Below are positions 49,501-59,385 of a DNA stretch of 64,000 bases, in pieces. The stretch spans positions 11,616,660 through 11,680,659 of the forward strand of contig CM053260.1 of assembly GCA_028583405.1 (NCBI GenBank). Reading direction: 5' to 3'. The stretch comes from Pogonophryne albipinna. Taxonomy: Eukaryota > Chordata > Actinopteri > Perciformes > Artedidraconidae. The notes below the pieces were generated by a model. The model was not told the DNA's origin, did no database searches, and was given only the letters and a program-made list of their open reading frames with translations. Numbering within the stretch: position 1 is the first letter of the stretch; each line of letters opens with the position of its first letter. A program made the position numbers and the translations under genes.

Positions 49501-51785
49501 TTATTTTCTGTTGTTATTTGAGACTCACTCATCAAATAGTTGGTCTGTACATTTTCAGCGTGCCTGAACATTTCTGTGACATTGTCCTTTTCCATGCTTT
49601 CTTTTTCTGTTACGGTACAAACATTTGGGAATTCTTCCTCTGGCATCTCCCCAACATTTGATTGGACATTTGTCTTTTGATCTTCTGTTAAACGTGCATG
49701 TACATTTGAACCAGTAAGCTCAGAGATGCCAAAAAGTGCATTTTCTTTAACAAGCTCACCAACATATTCAGTTGGAGCAGTGTCAAATATTTCAATTCCC
49801 ATCAACATGGTTTCCTTCGTTTGTTCCTGCACTACTGGCTCTACTGGTAATAACAATTCTGTTTCAAGAGATTTATTTTCCCTGGTGTTTCCAGAATCTT
49901 CCCCTGCAGGTTCATGGTACGATTCAGCAACAGAGTCCTTGACATGCTGTCTTCCTTTATTTCTACGGCTAGACCCCAGTTTTCTTCTCTTCCCAATGGG
50001 GTTAAAGTCAATGTTTTGTTGTGGTTGGGAGTCAGAAGTCACAGTTATTCCTGATTGCACAGCTTGTGAAGAGGATTCACCCTCCTCCATTTCAGAGAAA
50101 AGTCCTTCCTCATGACCCTTTGGTTCAGCACTGGGTTTCATATCATACTGTACTTGGCCTTCAATCTCCTTCACCTTACCTAGAGCAGAGTCTACTCCTT
50201 CAATGTCGCTGATCGGTGGTTCCTTGGTATCATAGAAATAATGATCCTCATTTTTCTGCTCTAAATCCTCAAAAATGCTTTCTTCATTAAGATACTCATC
50301 CTGCTTGTTGCCAGGAATTGAAATGTCCTGATAGGTAGGAGAATCATAAGTTATTTTCACAACATTCTCACATTGGTTTGTGTCTCTGATTTCATATGGG
50401 TCCATTGGGTTACAAAAAATTATTTCAGACTTTTCTGTGGCAGCATGAATCACACTGACAGATGTATTATCTTGTTGCGGCAGATCTTCAATTTCAGTTG
50501 GCTTTTGTTTCTGTTCATGCCGTTTGTTTACACCATCCTCTGATTGATGAGAACCTTTGACTTCAGGATTTGACATTTCCTGATTGATTGGAGAGTATCC
50601 ACTTCTTTTTACATTCAATTCTGATTGGTATGTGTCTCTGACTTCAGTTTGGTCCATCAGATTTTCAGAGTGAGTTTTAGGTGAGTGGTCAATTTTATGC
50701 ATTTTGGCTGGCTTAAAGTCCTGTTCATGCTGTTTGCTTGAGGCATCCTCTATTATATAAGCACATTTGCGTTCTGACAAACTGAAAGGTTCATTTTGTT
50801 CCTCATCTGTAAGCATTTCCTCTCTTGGTGATGACATTGTAGCTGGCTCATCATTGGACTCATTTTCAGTATTTTCTCTTCGAATAGTTTCTTCTGTGGT
50901 TATCTCGGGTGTGGTGGCAAATGGCAAAACTACTGACTCACTAACCAAATAATTGCCCTGTGAGTTTCCATCCTTCCTTAACAACTCTGTCTCATCATCT
51001 ATTTCTTTGCATTCTTTTTCTCTTTCAGTACACACATCAGGAAGCTTTTGTTCTGACATTTCCCTAACATTTGTGTGATCTACACTTGGAAGTGAAGCAA
51101 GACTTAACCTTGTTAACTCAGAGTTGCTTACACAGTGTGCACTTTCCTTGTCTTCCTCGCAGTAAAGAGTTTCAGATGTGTTGACTCTTTCCTCCATGGT
51201 TTGCACAAATGTAAAGGAGTCTGATACCATTTTAGAGTTTGTCACATTTTCATAAAGGCTTGTTTGCAGATTTTCGCTTTTGGGAATACCACTGTCCAGG
51301 TCAGCCTCTGGATAGTTTGTTATAGTAGCATTCTGAAGTTCAGGAAAATAATCATGTTCAGAAGCTGAATACAGATAACTCTCATGTGTTGCAGACATAT
51401 TGTCACTCTCTTGAATCAATACTTCCTGTGTGACATGTTGCATTGTAAGTGACATTTGTTTTGTTGCAATGGTTTCCTTAACTTCCTCTTTAGTTTCATG
51501 GCAAGATTCAGTTGCATATTCCCTTACATGGTGTCCTTTATTTTTGCGACTCGACCCCAGTTTCCTTCTGTTACCTGAAAATGCTGGTGGACTCTGAGTT
51601 TCATATAGTGAATTATCAGGTTCAGCTAATACTTTCAATGATTCAGTATTATCTACGGTCAAGTGGCGTTGATCTTCAGAGGTACTGTCCGTTACTTGGA
51701 ACTCATCAGCCTTAGTTTTTTCATTTTGGTTTGCTCCTCTGCGGCGTGAGCCAAGCCTTTTCTTCTTTGCGCTTTGAGCAGACAT
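34550..51785 (-). CDS. rab44: Giant Rab44-like GTPase with a tandem-repeat N-terminal region
   Basis: Nine coding exons on the minus strand: 51785-39969, 39192-39122, 37788-37727, 37616-37479, 37396-37315, 35781-35667, 35025-34927, 34812-34736 and 34637-34550. They join in frame for 4182 residues. The first exon alone encodes 3939 residues, acidic and low in hydrophobics, with about seven 405-residue repeats and a recurrent basic motif of RRKLGSSRR type. The last ~190 residues are a Rab GTPase: P-loop GDSSVGKTS, WDTAGQER, GNKSD, ECSAATG, and a C-terminal KKSSGCC for double geranylgeranylation. Large Rabs (RAB44, RASEF, CRACR2A) carry long N-terminal extensions and act in granule or lysosome-related traffic, mainly in immune cells for RAB44. 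No EF-hand is visible here. The identification rests on the Rab domain and the srsf3 neighbour. The start is the first ATG of the open exon; an upstream coding exon cannot be excluded. Confidence 0.88.
36583..36627. other. Near-perfect 21-bp stem hairpin in a rab44 intron
   Basis: TACTATTCTCCTGAGTCTATT pairs with the segment ending CTCAGGAGAATAGTA across a 3-base AAG loop, with one mismatch. The function is unknown; it is too short for a typical pre-microRNA. Confidence 0.7.
38640..39097 (+). mobile_element. Tc1-like transposon remnant in a rab44 intron
   Basis: A short transposase piece (HGGGGVMVWASVCYGRRTQ, about 38651-38712) is joined by a deletion to the element's 3' noncoding end. That end finishes TTTTTGTTCAGTGTA at a TA, as in a familiar fish Tc1 family whose ends read TACACTGAACAAAAA. 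The segment from about 38765 (ACTAGATACTAACTGGTTTT) to 39097 is close to the recalled consensus. The remnant ends about 24 bp from the splice donor of the exon at 39122-39192. Confidence 0.75.
42140..50310 (-). repeat. Tandem array of 1215-bp coding repeats in rab44 (about 6.7 copies)
   Basis: Corresponding points recur at 42439, 43654, 44869, 46084, 47299, 48511 and 49726. Spacing is 1215 bp (405 codons) except one interval of 1212, where one asparagine codon is lost. Copies differ at only a few codons each. Landmarks per unit are NPIGKRRKLGSSRRNKG, MLMGMEIFDTAPTEYVGELV, EMPEEEFPNVCTVTEKESM, SSDHAIHAATENSQII and EESIFEDLEQKNEDHHFYD. A clearly related but older, more divergent unit precedes the array at about 50310-51600. 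Confidence 0.97.
50311..51600 (-). repeat. Divergent founder-like unit of the rab44 repeat
   Basis: It encodes GNRRKLGSSRKNKG, MSEQKLPDVCTEREKE, HEQKQKPTEIEDLPQQD, VSVIHAATEKSEIIF and MDPYEIRDTNQ, in the same order as the array units but with many substitutions and spacing differences. It looks like the older copy from which the array expanded. Confidence 0.75.
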
Positions 51786-52331
51786 ACCTTCCTTTCTTCC
51801 CTCTTAAATCATGAAGCATTTAGACATGCAAATTGTCAGTATATCAACATATATACCCTTAAATATAAACAAGTTCATCAAAACGCATATTGATTTAGGA
51901 TCTTAACTACCATAATTCAAACAGCCAATTAGTTTATTTTAAACAGAAAATCTGCAGAAATACATTTTATTTGTTTATTTTGATCAATAACCTCAATCTA
52001 CTTCATTGTCATGACGCCACATGTACTCACCACCCAAATCTGGCACCTGTCGTCTCTCAACGCGAGCTGCTTTGTAAAGTCAAGTCATGAGTGTATGCTG
52101 CACAGTTAATATATTTCACTCGATGAGGGGGGGGGGGGGGGTGTTTCCTTCCTGTGTGGGTTGCACTTGCAGCATGCCATAAGGCAACGGAAACGGTATT
52201 TCCTGATCTGAATAAAGCTTATATTTTTTACATTTGCCAAATGTCATTTGATTATGGTACATAGTTAGTTTAATATAATACTTCCAAACAAAAAAAGGCA
52301 ACGGAGAAATAGGCTTCACCTTGGAAAACCA
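51786..52331 (-). promoter_or_regulatory. Gap between rab44 and srsf3, probable rab44 promoter and 5' UTR
   Basis: About 545 bp separate the rab44 ATG from the end of the srsf3 3' UTR. A run of ~14 G (about 52128-52141) is present. No other gene and no cdkn1a sequence are seen. Promoter elements cannot be fixed by eye. Confidence 0.4.
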
Positions 52332-52337
52332 TTTATT
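52332..52337 (-). terminator. Likely polyadenylation signal of srsf3
   Basis: TTTATT on the plus strand, AATAAA in the srsf3 sense direction, about 530 bp after the stop codon. Confidence 0.5.
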
Positions 52338-52868
52338 GAACACATTTTCTTAACTGCAGCACAAATTGTCAAGAGTCAAGCAAAGTTGAACAGAGCATTT
52401 TGTTGCAAAAATGACAAGTAAAATACAGAATTACAGATTATGTTTTTGGCTTCAAGGATAGCCTGCAAATAACAGCACCAGTATTTAACATTTTGTTGCC
52501 AGTCTGATTTCTGTCATAACATAAGCCCCTCTAATGGTATGTCTCACATTAACCCATTGCCAGTAATTAAAGAGTCAACCAAGAATAAAAAAAGGAAACA
52601 AAAACAAATAAAAACATCACATGAGTTTTAATTCAACAGTTAAAAAACAGGATGGCAATGTAAAAACTAAATCCAGTATTCCATAACATGCGTGGGAAGA
52701 GAATTTGCTTTAGGAGAAAAAGACATCAGACTGTTGTTAATTCAACAGACTGGTAGTACACAATAGGTAACTTGGCCAACCCTAGAGAAAAGAAAGACAT
52801 GACTATAAAAATTGGTATTTTCCCCAACCATAGCTAGATCCCGCACACGAACCATCGCCTTGGGGTCC

Positions 52869-55800
52869 TCATTTTCTGTCGTTAGACCTGGAACGACTGT
52901 AAAACAAACAAGTTAACAAAATGAGTCTCAAAAGTACAAAGTAATAAGTATAGTGATTTTTTTTTAACTTGCCTCCTTGACCGGGAGATTGATCTTGGGC
53001 CCTTCTTGTTGTCTCTGGACACAGAGCGCTGTCTGCCTCTATCTCTTGAAAGAGACCTGATGCAACAAAGCATAACAAAAATGAATATGATTATCATTGA
53101 TTATTAACTAAAGCAGAGTGTAAATAAAACTGTTGTTCCTCGCTTACCTGCTGCGACTGCGGCTCCTCCTCCTATAGTGTATGTGAAGTAAAAAATGAAG
53201 CAAAAAAACATTAGGGAAGAGATTTTTTCTAGTGAAACCTTTGGTATTCTTGATCCTTAGACACGGATTACACGTGGTTACACGTAGTTCCTTGTCTGTT
53301 AATAGAAGGATCATCTGCATCCATGAACTGCATCAAGATCAACTTGATAAAGAAGGAATCTTTGTCAAATGAGCACCAATAGGGGGGCCAGATTTCAGAA
53401 CAAAGCCAGGGCTCGACATTAAAGCTTTCCTTTGAAATAAACAAATAATATGTCACAATTTAACAATGGTCTGTCTGTTGCTACTGATTTGTGTTTCCAC
53501 CACACAGCTTGTGCACAATGACCTCCGAGGGTCCACACGGGACCTGAACAGAGACGGGTCATTTTCATTTTTAGTTTTAAAAAAACCCATTAAAAAAGTG
53601 TTTTTGTTTTTCTATTAAGACACACTAGGAGCGTGGATATTTTCATGGAAAAAAAGGGGGAACATTTACCTAAAAAAAGGTAGTGGTTTAATGTCGAGCC
53701 ATGAAAATGCCCTTGGTAGCCCAATTATATGGTGAACCTCTAATAACTGTAGTTAATATCGGCAAATATAAGTTAAAGACTGATGACAAAGTTCCTTGAC
53801 CACAACTTTTGATCTGTAGATTTTTGCAGCTCTGGACTGATCTTGCTCTAAGTTACATAACTGCTGAGAGCAAACGGTCAAGCACCTTTGAAAGTTAGAG
53901 TTAAGCATAAAAACTACAAAGAGCAGGATTAAAAGCAACTTACTATTTTGGGGGAATTGGACAAGATAGAAATGACGCAAGGAAGCCAGACTGATGGTGA
54001 GGGAAGTCGAATTGCAGAGAGGATTTGCCACATGATGCAAATGTTGGAGATATGAAGTTGCTTGGTGGCTGGTTGGAAGGGGTAGTTGTAGATTTTCCCT
54101 GCCTTTTTTGGGGGGGATGATGGGAAGGGATGTAAGCCATGGGCTGTTCCCGTTGATACAGTAGTTGTGTGGCAAATAGAGAGTAAAGATGCTGATTGGT
54201 TGATAATGTGAAGTGGGCCGCTGTCGATTGGATTAAGGTTGGAGGAAGAAGAGGAGGATGCTGGGAGCTGCATGCTCAGGAACCAATAGGTTGGTGGAAC
54301 CTGACGACTGGCGGTGCGCCTTGGTCATGTGACAACACCACCCAAGCTGATTGGGGCTCCCTGGTCAGCAGTCACATGATGCTGAAAGAAGACTAGTTGA
54401 CTGACTCAGATGGTGAGAAGCGTGGTGGTGACTCTGTAACGGGGTTCAGTTTTATTAATATATGGCAACTGAACTCAGAAAGAAAACAAAATGTAAACCT
54501 GCAAGAAAGTAATTCTAGAAAGTACCTATGAAAATGTTTGATGGAGTGCAAACTATGCCCCTTGAAGCAATATCACTCTGTTAGAGCTTGGTCTTTTACA
54601 AGACAACCCATTATTAGAGTTCATAAATAGTCAAGTGCTGACATAGGCTGCATTTGGAGTTGGATGTCAAACTAGGCAAAACTGGCAAAGATAAAAATAC
54701 TTTTGCAACAATTTCTTTTAAAAGCATCACTAGTGTAGATTTGTTTTTGAACACCTAAAAAGCAACATCAGTATGTTAAATCCTGAAGCAGGTCAATTCA
54801 CAGATTATCTATTTATGAACTCATTTTGTATATAAACTACATGATTTAAAGCACTAAGAGTGCTAACGATAACATTTAGGCCATTGTGACAAATGATCAG
54901 AAACTTACCCCTACTTGGTTTTGGCTTAAAAAGATTGACTACGCTTTAATTGGTCTATGATATAAAGATATGATTATTTGTCAGTGTGGGAGGTAAAAAT
55001 AATGGTTACAGTGTGTTGGGAATGTAAATATGCTTTTTCAGTTGTTTAAAAAATAAAACGCTGCAAATGAGACAGTAAATAAAAGAGTAAAGTGGTCCAA
55101 AAGAAAAACCATACCTGCGTCTGACTGGAGGACTACGTCGTCTAAAATCATCTCGAGGGCGTCTGCTACCGCCATGGGACGGAGGATGGCCACGGCTTCT
55201 TGAGCGCTTTTCCCCATTGGATAACTCGACACGCACTCGGCAGCCACACATAGTTCTAAAGAAAAAGTCATCACACGAGTGAGAAATTCTAACATGTAAT
55301 GCAAAAAGTACAACTGAAAACTGTGTTAAAGGATTTACCTTCCATCCAGTTCTTTCACAGCATCGGATGCATCTCTGGGGTCTTCAAACTCTACAAAAGC
55401 AAAGCCTGGGGGATTCCTGGCGACCCAAACACTTCTTAAAGGGCCATAGTACCCAAAGGAACTTTCCAACTCTGTCTTGTTTCCATTGTTTCCTAGATTC
55501 CCAACATAAACCTTGCAGTCAAGGGGAAACTGGTCACTTTGGCCTAAAAGAAAGGGCAAAACATAGGATGAGCGTTCAGACTTGTAAGAAGTATAGACAG
55601 TGAGTGTACCTCAGCTTTAATACAATTCCATAAACAATTAATTAATATTAACTCTTATTTTGGTGTCAAATACTTAATGCATATATATAGTGCAGACATA
55701 AATAAAACAAATACAAAAGCATTACGGTCCAGTAAATGCAAACTGTTAAGTTAAAATAATATAAAATTCAAATAAGAGTAAAGCTTTATCTGAGGGTGTT

Positions 55801-56019
55801 TATTTCACACACAAAATGCCATATTTGTTATGAGAATAACTCCTGCATGGGCAGTCATCTAGTCCCTTAACTAATAATGGAGCTGGGTGTGTCCAGATGT
55901 AGGTGGCTTGTCATCTCATCTAAAGAATGTCACCGTGGAAACAAACACCCGGTAGTGAAATAAGTTGGAGCCAAAAGTAGCACCAGGAACTCATTAGAAA
56001 ATATTCACAACTTACTCAT
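52869..56019 (-). CDS. srsf3: Serine/arginine-rich splicing factor 3
   Basis: Coding exons on the minus strand are 56019-56016, 55543-55339, 55255-55115, 53171-53148, 53056-52973 and 52896-52869, together 161 residues. An RNA-recognition motif ([18 protein letters not shown], the RNP1-like PPGFAFVEF, then [15 protein letters not shown]) is followed by an arginine-serine tail ending SRSRSNDRK. This matches mammalian SRSF3 closely; the absence of a CCHC zinc knuckle excludes SRSF7. It binds pyrimidine-rich exonic RNA in the nucleus and guides splicing, polyadenylation choice and mRNA export. The start codon lies alone with one further base in its exon (ATG A, then GTAAGT), giving [11 protein letters not shown]. 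The fourth coding exon is only 24 bp, and the last intron begins with GC. A probable poison exon lies in the large third intron. Confidence 0.93.
52965..52975 (-). promoter_or_regulatory. GC-AG splice donor of the last srsf3 intron
   Basis: In the sense direction the exon ends AAGGAG and the intron begins GCAAGTT. Splicing here restores [11 protein letters not shown] and the stop. The nearby GTTAAA would not keep the frame and fits the consensus poorly. Confidence 0.75.
53944..54433 (-). other. Candidate srsf3 poison (NMD) exon
   Basis: In the intron between coding exons 3 and 4, the sense strand has an acceptor-like CCCCGTTACAG and, about 490 bp later, a donor-like AATA|GTAAGTT. Spliced after coding exon 3, it would read R-V-T-T-T-L-L-T-I and stop. 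Mammalian SRSF3 has a conserved exon of about this size at the same place, used for autoregulation through nonsense-mediated decay. The segment is pyrimidine-rich and unusually free of repeats compared with its surroundings. Confidence 0.65.
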
Positions 56020-56071
56020 TTCACCAGATTTAAATCTGATCTTCTTTTTACAGTCAAACAATCAGATGTGC
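56016..56071 (-). other. srsf3 exon carrying the start codon
   Basis: The acceptor CTTTTCAG ends at 56072 and the donor ATGA|GTAAGT lies at 56016/56015. Most of the exon is 5' UTR; only the last four bases are coding. Confidence 0.7.
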
Positions 56072-56754
56072 CTGAAAAGAAAGATAGAAAGTGTTACAAC
56101 GACATACCTGGACATCTTGGTATCAGTGATTGGCTAACGTTATGGGGATAACATCGAGAGCATCAGGAAATGCTTGTGATTTTCTAAAACAACGACATGA
56201 GTCTAACTATATTTAAAATCACAAAATTAAAACACCCCGTGCTGTTGACCCTTTTAATCACTTGCATACAGTGGACGCCATTGTGTATTTTATCATTCTA
56301 CTTAAATGTTAACGTCGACTGCACATTATCAAGCTAATGCTAGCTAGCGCTAGCTAGCAACCACTAGCATTTGTGATTTGCTAGCTTGTGCGTAACAACC
56401 ACCGGGGTATAGTTACTCATATTTTCACCCCTTTGGATAGATCAAGACGAGTATCTGCGTGATTTACACAATCAGGTCGCATACTAAATCAGGTTTAGTG
56501 TAATTTGTCCACCAAATAGTAACGTTCACGGGATTCCCAACCCCCACAAATAGCCGTGCAAACATTAGCCGTTAGCACAATGTAGTTGTGATAGCATACA
56601 TATTTAGCATTTACCACGACGGGGAAAATATTTAGCCCATCCACATACTAATCACTATCACATGTAACAACAATGGAATCAACACAGGAGATAGATATAA
56701 ATGGAGATATATATATATATTTATATATATATATGGTATGCAACGTTGGCTCAC

Positions 56755-56860
56755 CTTTTCGTAGCTGCAGTTCGACAAATGTGTGGAGCAGAAAACACGC
56801 CGTCCGGTTCAGCTACTAGCTTAACATGTCCTCGACTTTTTCTTTGGTGTTTATTGGCGG
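56755..56860 (-). promoter_or_regulatory. srsf3 first noncoding exon and promoter region
   Basis: In the sense direction a stretch ends CTACGAAAAG|GTGAGCC, a good splice donor. The upstream boundary (transcription start) is a guess. Adjacent TA-rich repeats (56706-56735) lie in the first intron. Confidence 0.45.
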
Positions 56861-56939
56861 GTGGAAGCCCAGTGTCCAGAGGAATCACCGCCAGCGCCAC
56901 CACCTGGCCTGGCGTGTGAAATACAAAAGGATGCTGGAA

Positions 56940-57030
56940 TTATCAGAATCAGAATTCCTTTATTTGTCCAACAAATACAAAGGAAGTAGAGATTGTTATA
57001 GCAAAAGTAATGGTACAAAAATAAAACACT
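56940..57030 (+). repeat. Retroposon tail fragment
   Basis: ATCAGAATCAGAATTCCTTT followed by ATTTGTCCAACAAATACAAAG resembles a common fish LINE-type 3' tail. Confidence 0.5.
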
Positions 57031-57283
57031 CTTAGATAACTGGAATTCTAACTGGACATTTTACATTTATATTTAATGTAATTATGCCATTCCTTGCACA
57101 CTTCATGTAAATGATATACTTTGAAATTGTGTTAGCTGTAATTTGGACCTTCGAAGTGTATATTTGTAGGATATTCTACAGATATGTATCTTTCACAGTT
57201 AACTTGTATACATTTTTACTTTTTAGTTCTGTTTGATTATATATCAAGTGTAACATACGGTGGCCCTGAAGTGCAAGACACCA

Positions 57284-57635
57284 CAGCATTTCAGAAAACA
57301 CTACAGCATTTCAGAAAACACCACAGCATTTCACAAAACGCCGCAGTATTTCAGAAAACGCCACAGCATTTCAGAAAACGCCATAGCATTTCAGAAAACA
57401 CAACAGCATTTCAGAAAACGCCACAGCATTTCACAAAACGCCACAGCATTTCAGAAAACACCACAGCATTTCACAAAACGCCACAGCATTTCAGAAAACA
57501 CCACAGCATTTCACAAAACACTACAGCATTTCAGAAAACGCCGCAGTATTTCACAAAACACTACAGTATTTCACAAAACGCCACAGCATTTCAGAAAACA
57601 CAACAGCATTTCAGAAAACACCACAGCATTTCACA
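57284..57635 (+). repeat. 20-bp minisatellite, left arm (~17 units)
   Basis: Units read CAGCATTTCAGAAAACACCA with G/C, C/T and A/G variants (AGAAAAC versus ACAAAAC, ACC versus GCC). The regular 20-bp period lacks stops and so creates long false open frames. Confidence 0.97.
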
Positions 57636-58392
57636 TTGGACGGAAAGGGTATTCCTTTAGGGCAGGCATCCTCAAAGTCCGGACTCAGGTCCGGGTCCGG
57701 ACCGAAACACAACTGTCTCCGGACTCTGAGCAAATTATACTTTTCATATATATTATCTGTATTATCTGTGTTATCTGCGAGACATCGACACAAAACAACG
57801 AGTCAAAATTCTCCGCTATGTCCACTGCAAACAGCGCTCTGCATGTCCGACTGTTCCACTGTCTGTGTGTGTCTGTCAACGCATTGGTCCAATCACATTC
57901 AGCATCCCGTTAGCGTTTTTTCCCACCACCAACAGCCTGCGAATCAGAGGCACAGTAGGGCGAGTCTTCGCGGAATGCCGGTGGGAAAAATGCGTGTGTC
58001 GTCTCTTTCAACCTGTCTGATTTAGAGCGAGAGTTTTTTTTTTTTTTAAAGTCAGAGCGAGAGTTAACAGCTCATCTAGTTGCATCTGTACTGTAGCTAG
58101 TAGCCTATAGTTTCACCTACCGGGGTGGCAACTGCCACCCTAAAAATAGGCCTTGCCATCCCAGCTGCCACCCCAGTTGGCAGCTTTGTTTTGAAAGAAA
58201 AGTTGTGGCTCATGGGACATTTATGAGAGAAAGTCTCTAATGTCCGAGTGCAAGTGAATGCAGCACAATACGCACGTCTTGTGCTGGTAACCCCTCCCCC
58301 GGCCCTGGCGCGAGCATGGAAATATGATTGACGTCGATTTCATTTGAACGGGACGGTGCAAAACGAGAAGCATTCGGACCCAAGCACTGAAG

Positions 58393-58545
58393 GAATGAGG
58401 TATTTGCGGTCTACAATGACAGAGAAGAGACTGTCAGTTTGGCTGTACTCAGCATTGAATCAAAACGCACTAAAGCTGTTGATCTTAATACGTTTGTGAG
58501 GCGTTTTGCTGAACAAAATGGTAATCGCCGCATTCAGCTGTAATA
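58393..58545 (+). pseudogene. hAT transposase C-terminal fragment
   Basis: RYLRSTMTEKRLSV, then after a one-base frameshift LAVLSIESKR and TFVRRFAEQNGNRRIQL before a stop. This resembles the dimerisation tail of hAT transposases. It lies upstream of an N-terminal-side fragment, so the pieces are out of order. Confidence 0.6.
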
Positions 58546-58796
58546 GACATGTCAACTTGATGCTCTGCTCACGGATGAGCTGCATAACAAACTGTTAAAA
58601 TGATGAACTTACGTGTGTAAATACAAATTTTTATTTGTGGGGGTCTGCCCCCAAAAAACAGTTTTAAGTCCTGAGAAAGTCAAATAAGACGTGTGTAAAA
58701 CTACACTGCCCAGCCACAAAAAAGTAACCACTTTGATTTAACTAGGCCAGTAGGTAAGGACTTTCCACTGGATAATAACTGAAGTATAAAATAATG

Positions 58797-59168
58797 CATG
58801 ACTGAAGTGATGGAGACCATGTTTGAAGGCAAACAAAAAGAGGAAATAACAGGTAAAATCAAGCAAATCCCCCGCTCAGATTCCACAGCAACCAGAAGAA
58901 CATAAATACTGGCTGGTGATTTGATTAATCAGCTTTGTGATGGAATAGAAAATGCACAGTGCATTTCCTTAGCTGTGGGTGAGTCCACTGACACCACTGA
59001 CAATGCTCAGTTGCTGGTGTTTGTGAGTTTTTATGATGAGGCAAAGGGGGAGTTTGTTGAAGATGTGTTGGGCCTGACGAACCTCAGTGGACACACAAGG
59101 GGGCAAGACATTTATAAAGCAATAATGGGAATGCTGAATGAAAGAAGGTGCAGCTGCCTTTATTCATA
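58797..59168 (+). pseudogene. hAT transposase fragment (DUF4371-like)
   Basis: MTEVMETMFEGKQKEEITGK, an in-frame stop, then LINQLCDGIENAQCISLAVG, ESTDTTDNAQLLVFVSFYDE and GLTNLSGHTRGQDIYKAI. The DEST-like block, here ESTDTTDNAQL, is the first catalytic-aspartate region of GTF2IRD2/ZBED-like hAT transposases. The usual D at the start of 'DEST' is G here, and the sequence ends before the other catalytic residues. Not functional. Confidence 0.75.
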
Positions 59169-59385
59169 ACTGCAGCTCTTACACTGCGACTCTGAGGGAT
59201 CAAGCACAGACACAATAACAATGAAAACTGCTGCATACAGAGACTTTTTGTTTTTGCAACCTCGTGTTAAGAATCTTGTTGTAATTCTTTAAAGGGTTAA
59301 ATGACCGTAATAAACGGACCTTTGTCTTATTGAAACCATTTTTTTGGACCTTTAACATTTGTATTTGAGTACCCCTGCTTTAGGG

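Larger units (their letters stand above)
57663..59377 (+). mobile_element. hAT element nested in the inverted-repeat element
   Basis: Ends CAGGCATCCTCAAAG and TTTGAGTACCCCTG, with a perfect 8-bp duplication CTTTAGGG (57655-57662 and 59378-59385). The unoccupied site is visible in the opposite arm of the host element (CCTAAGG near 62957-62963). It contains hAT transposase fragments in the wrong order. Confidence 0.9.

Noticed and set aside
42439..50212. Seven sets of 129- and 63-residue plus-strand open frames repeating every 1215 bp
   Set aside because: They are antisense shadows of the rab44 repeat units; they lack independent start or splice context and copy the repeat period exactly.
55335..55559. 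Start of srsf3 within coding exon 2 at a non-ATG codon
   Set aside because: The exon has a clear acceptor at 55543/55544, and the upstream exon supplies ATG A in frame.
57184..57913. Long plus-strand frames of QHFRKHHSISENTTAF type
   Set aside because: A 20-bp repeat without stops opens all frames; the same is true of the minus strand at 62902-63780. Not protein genes.
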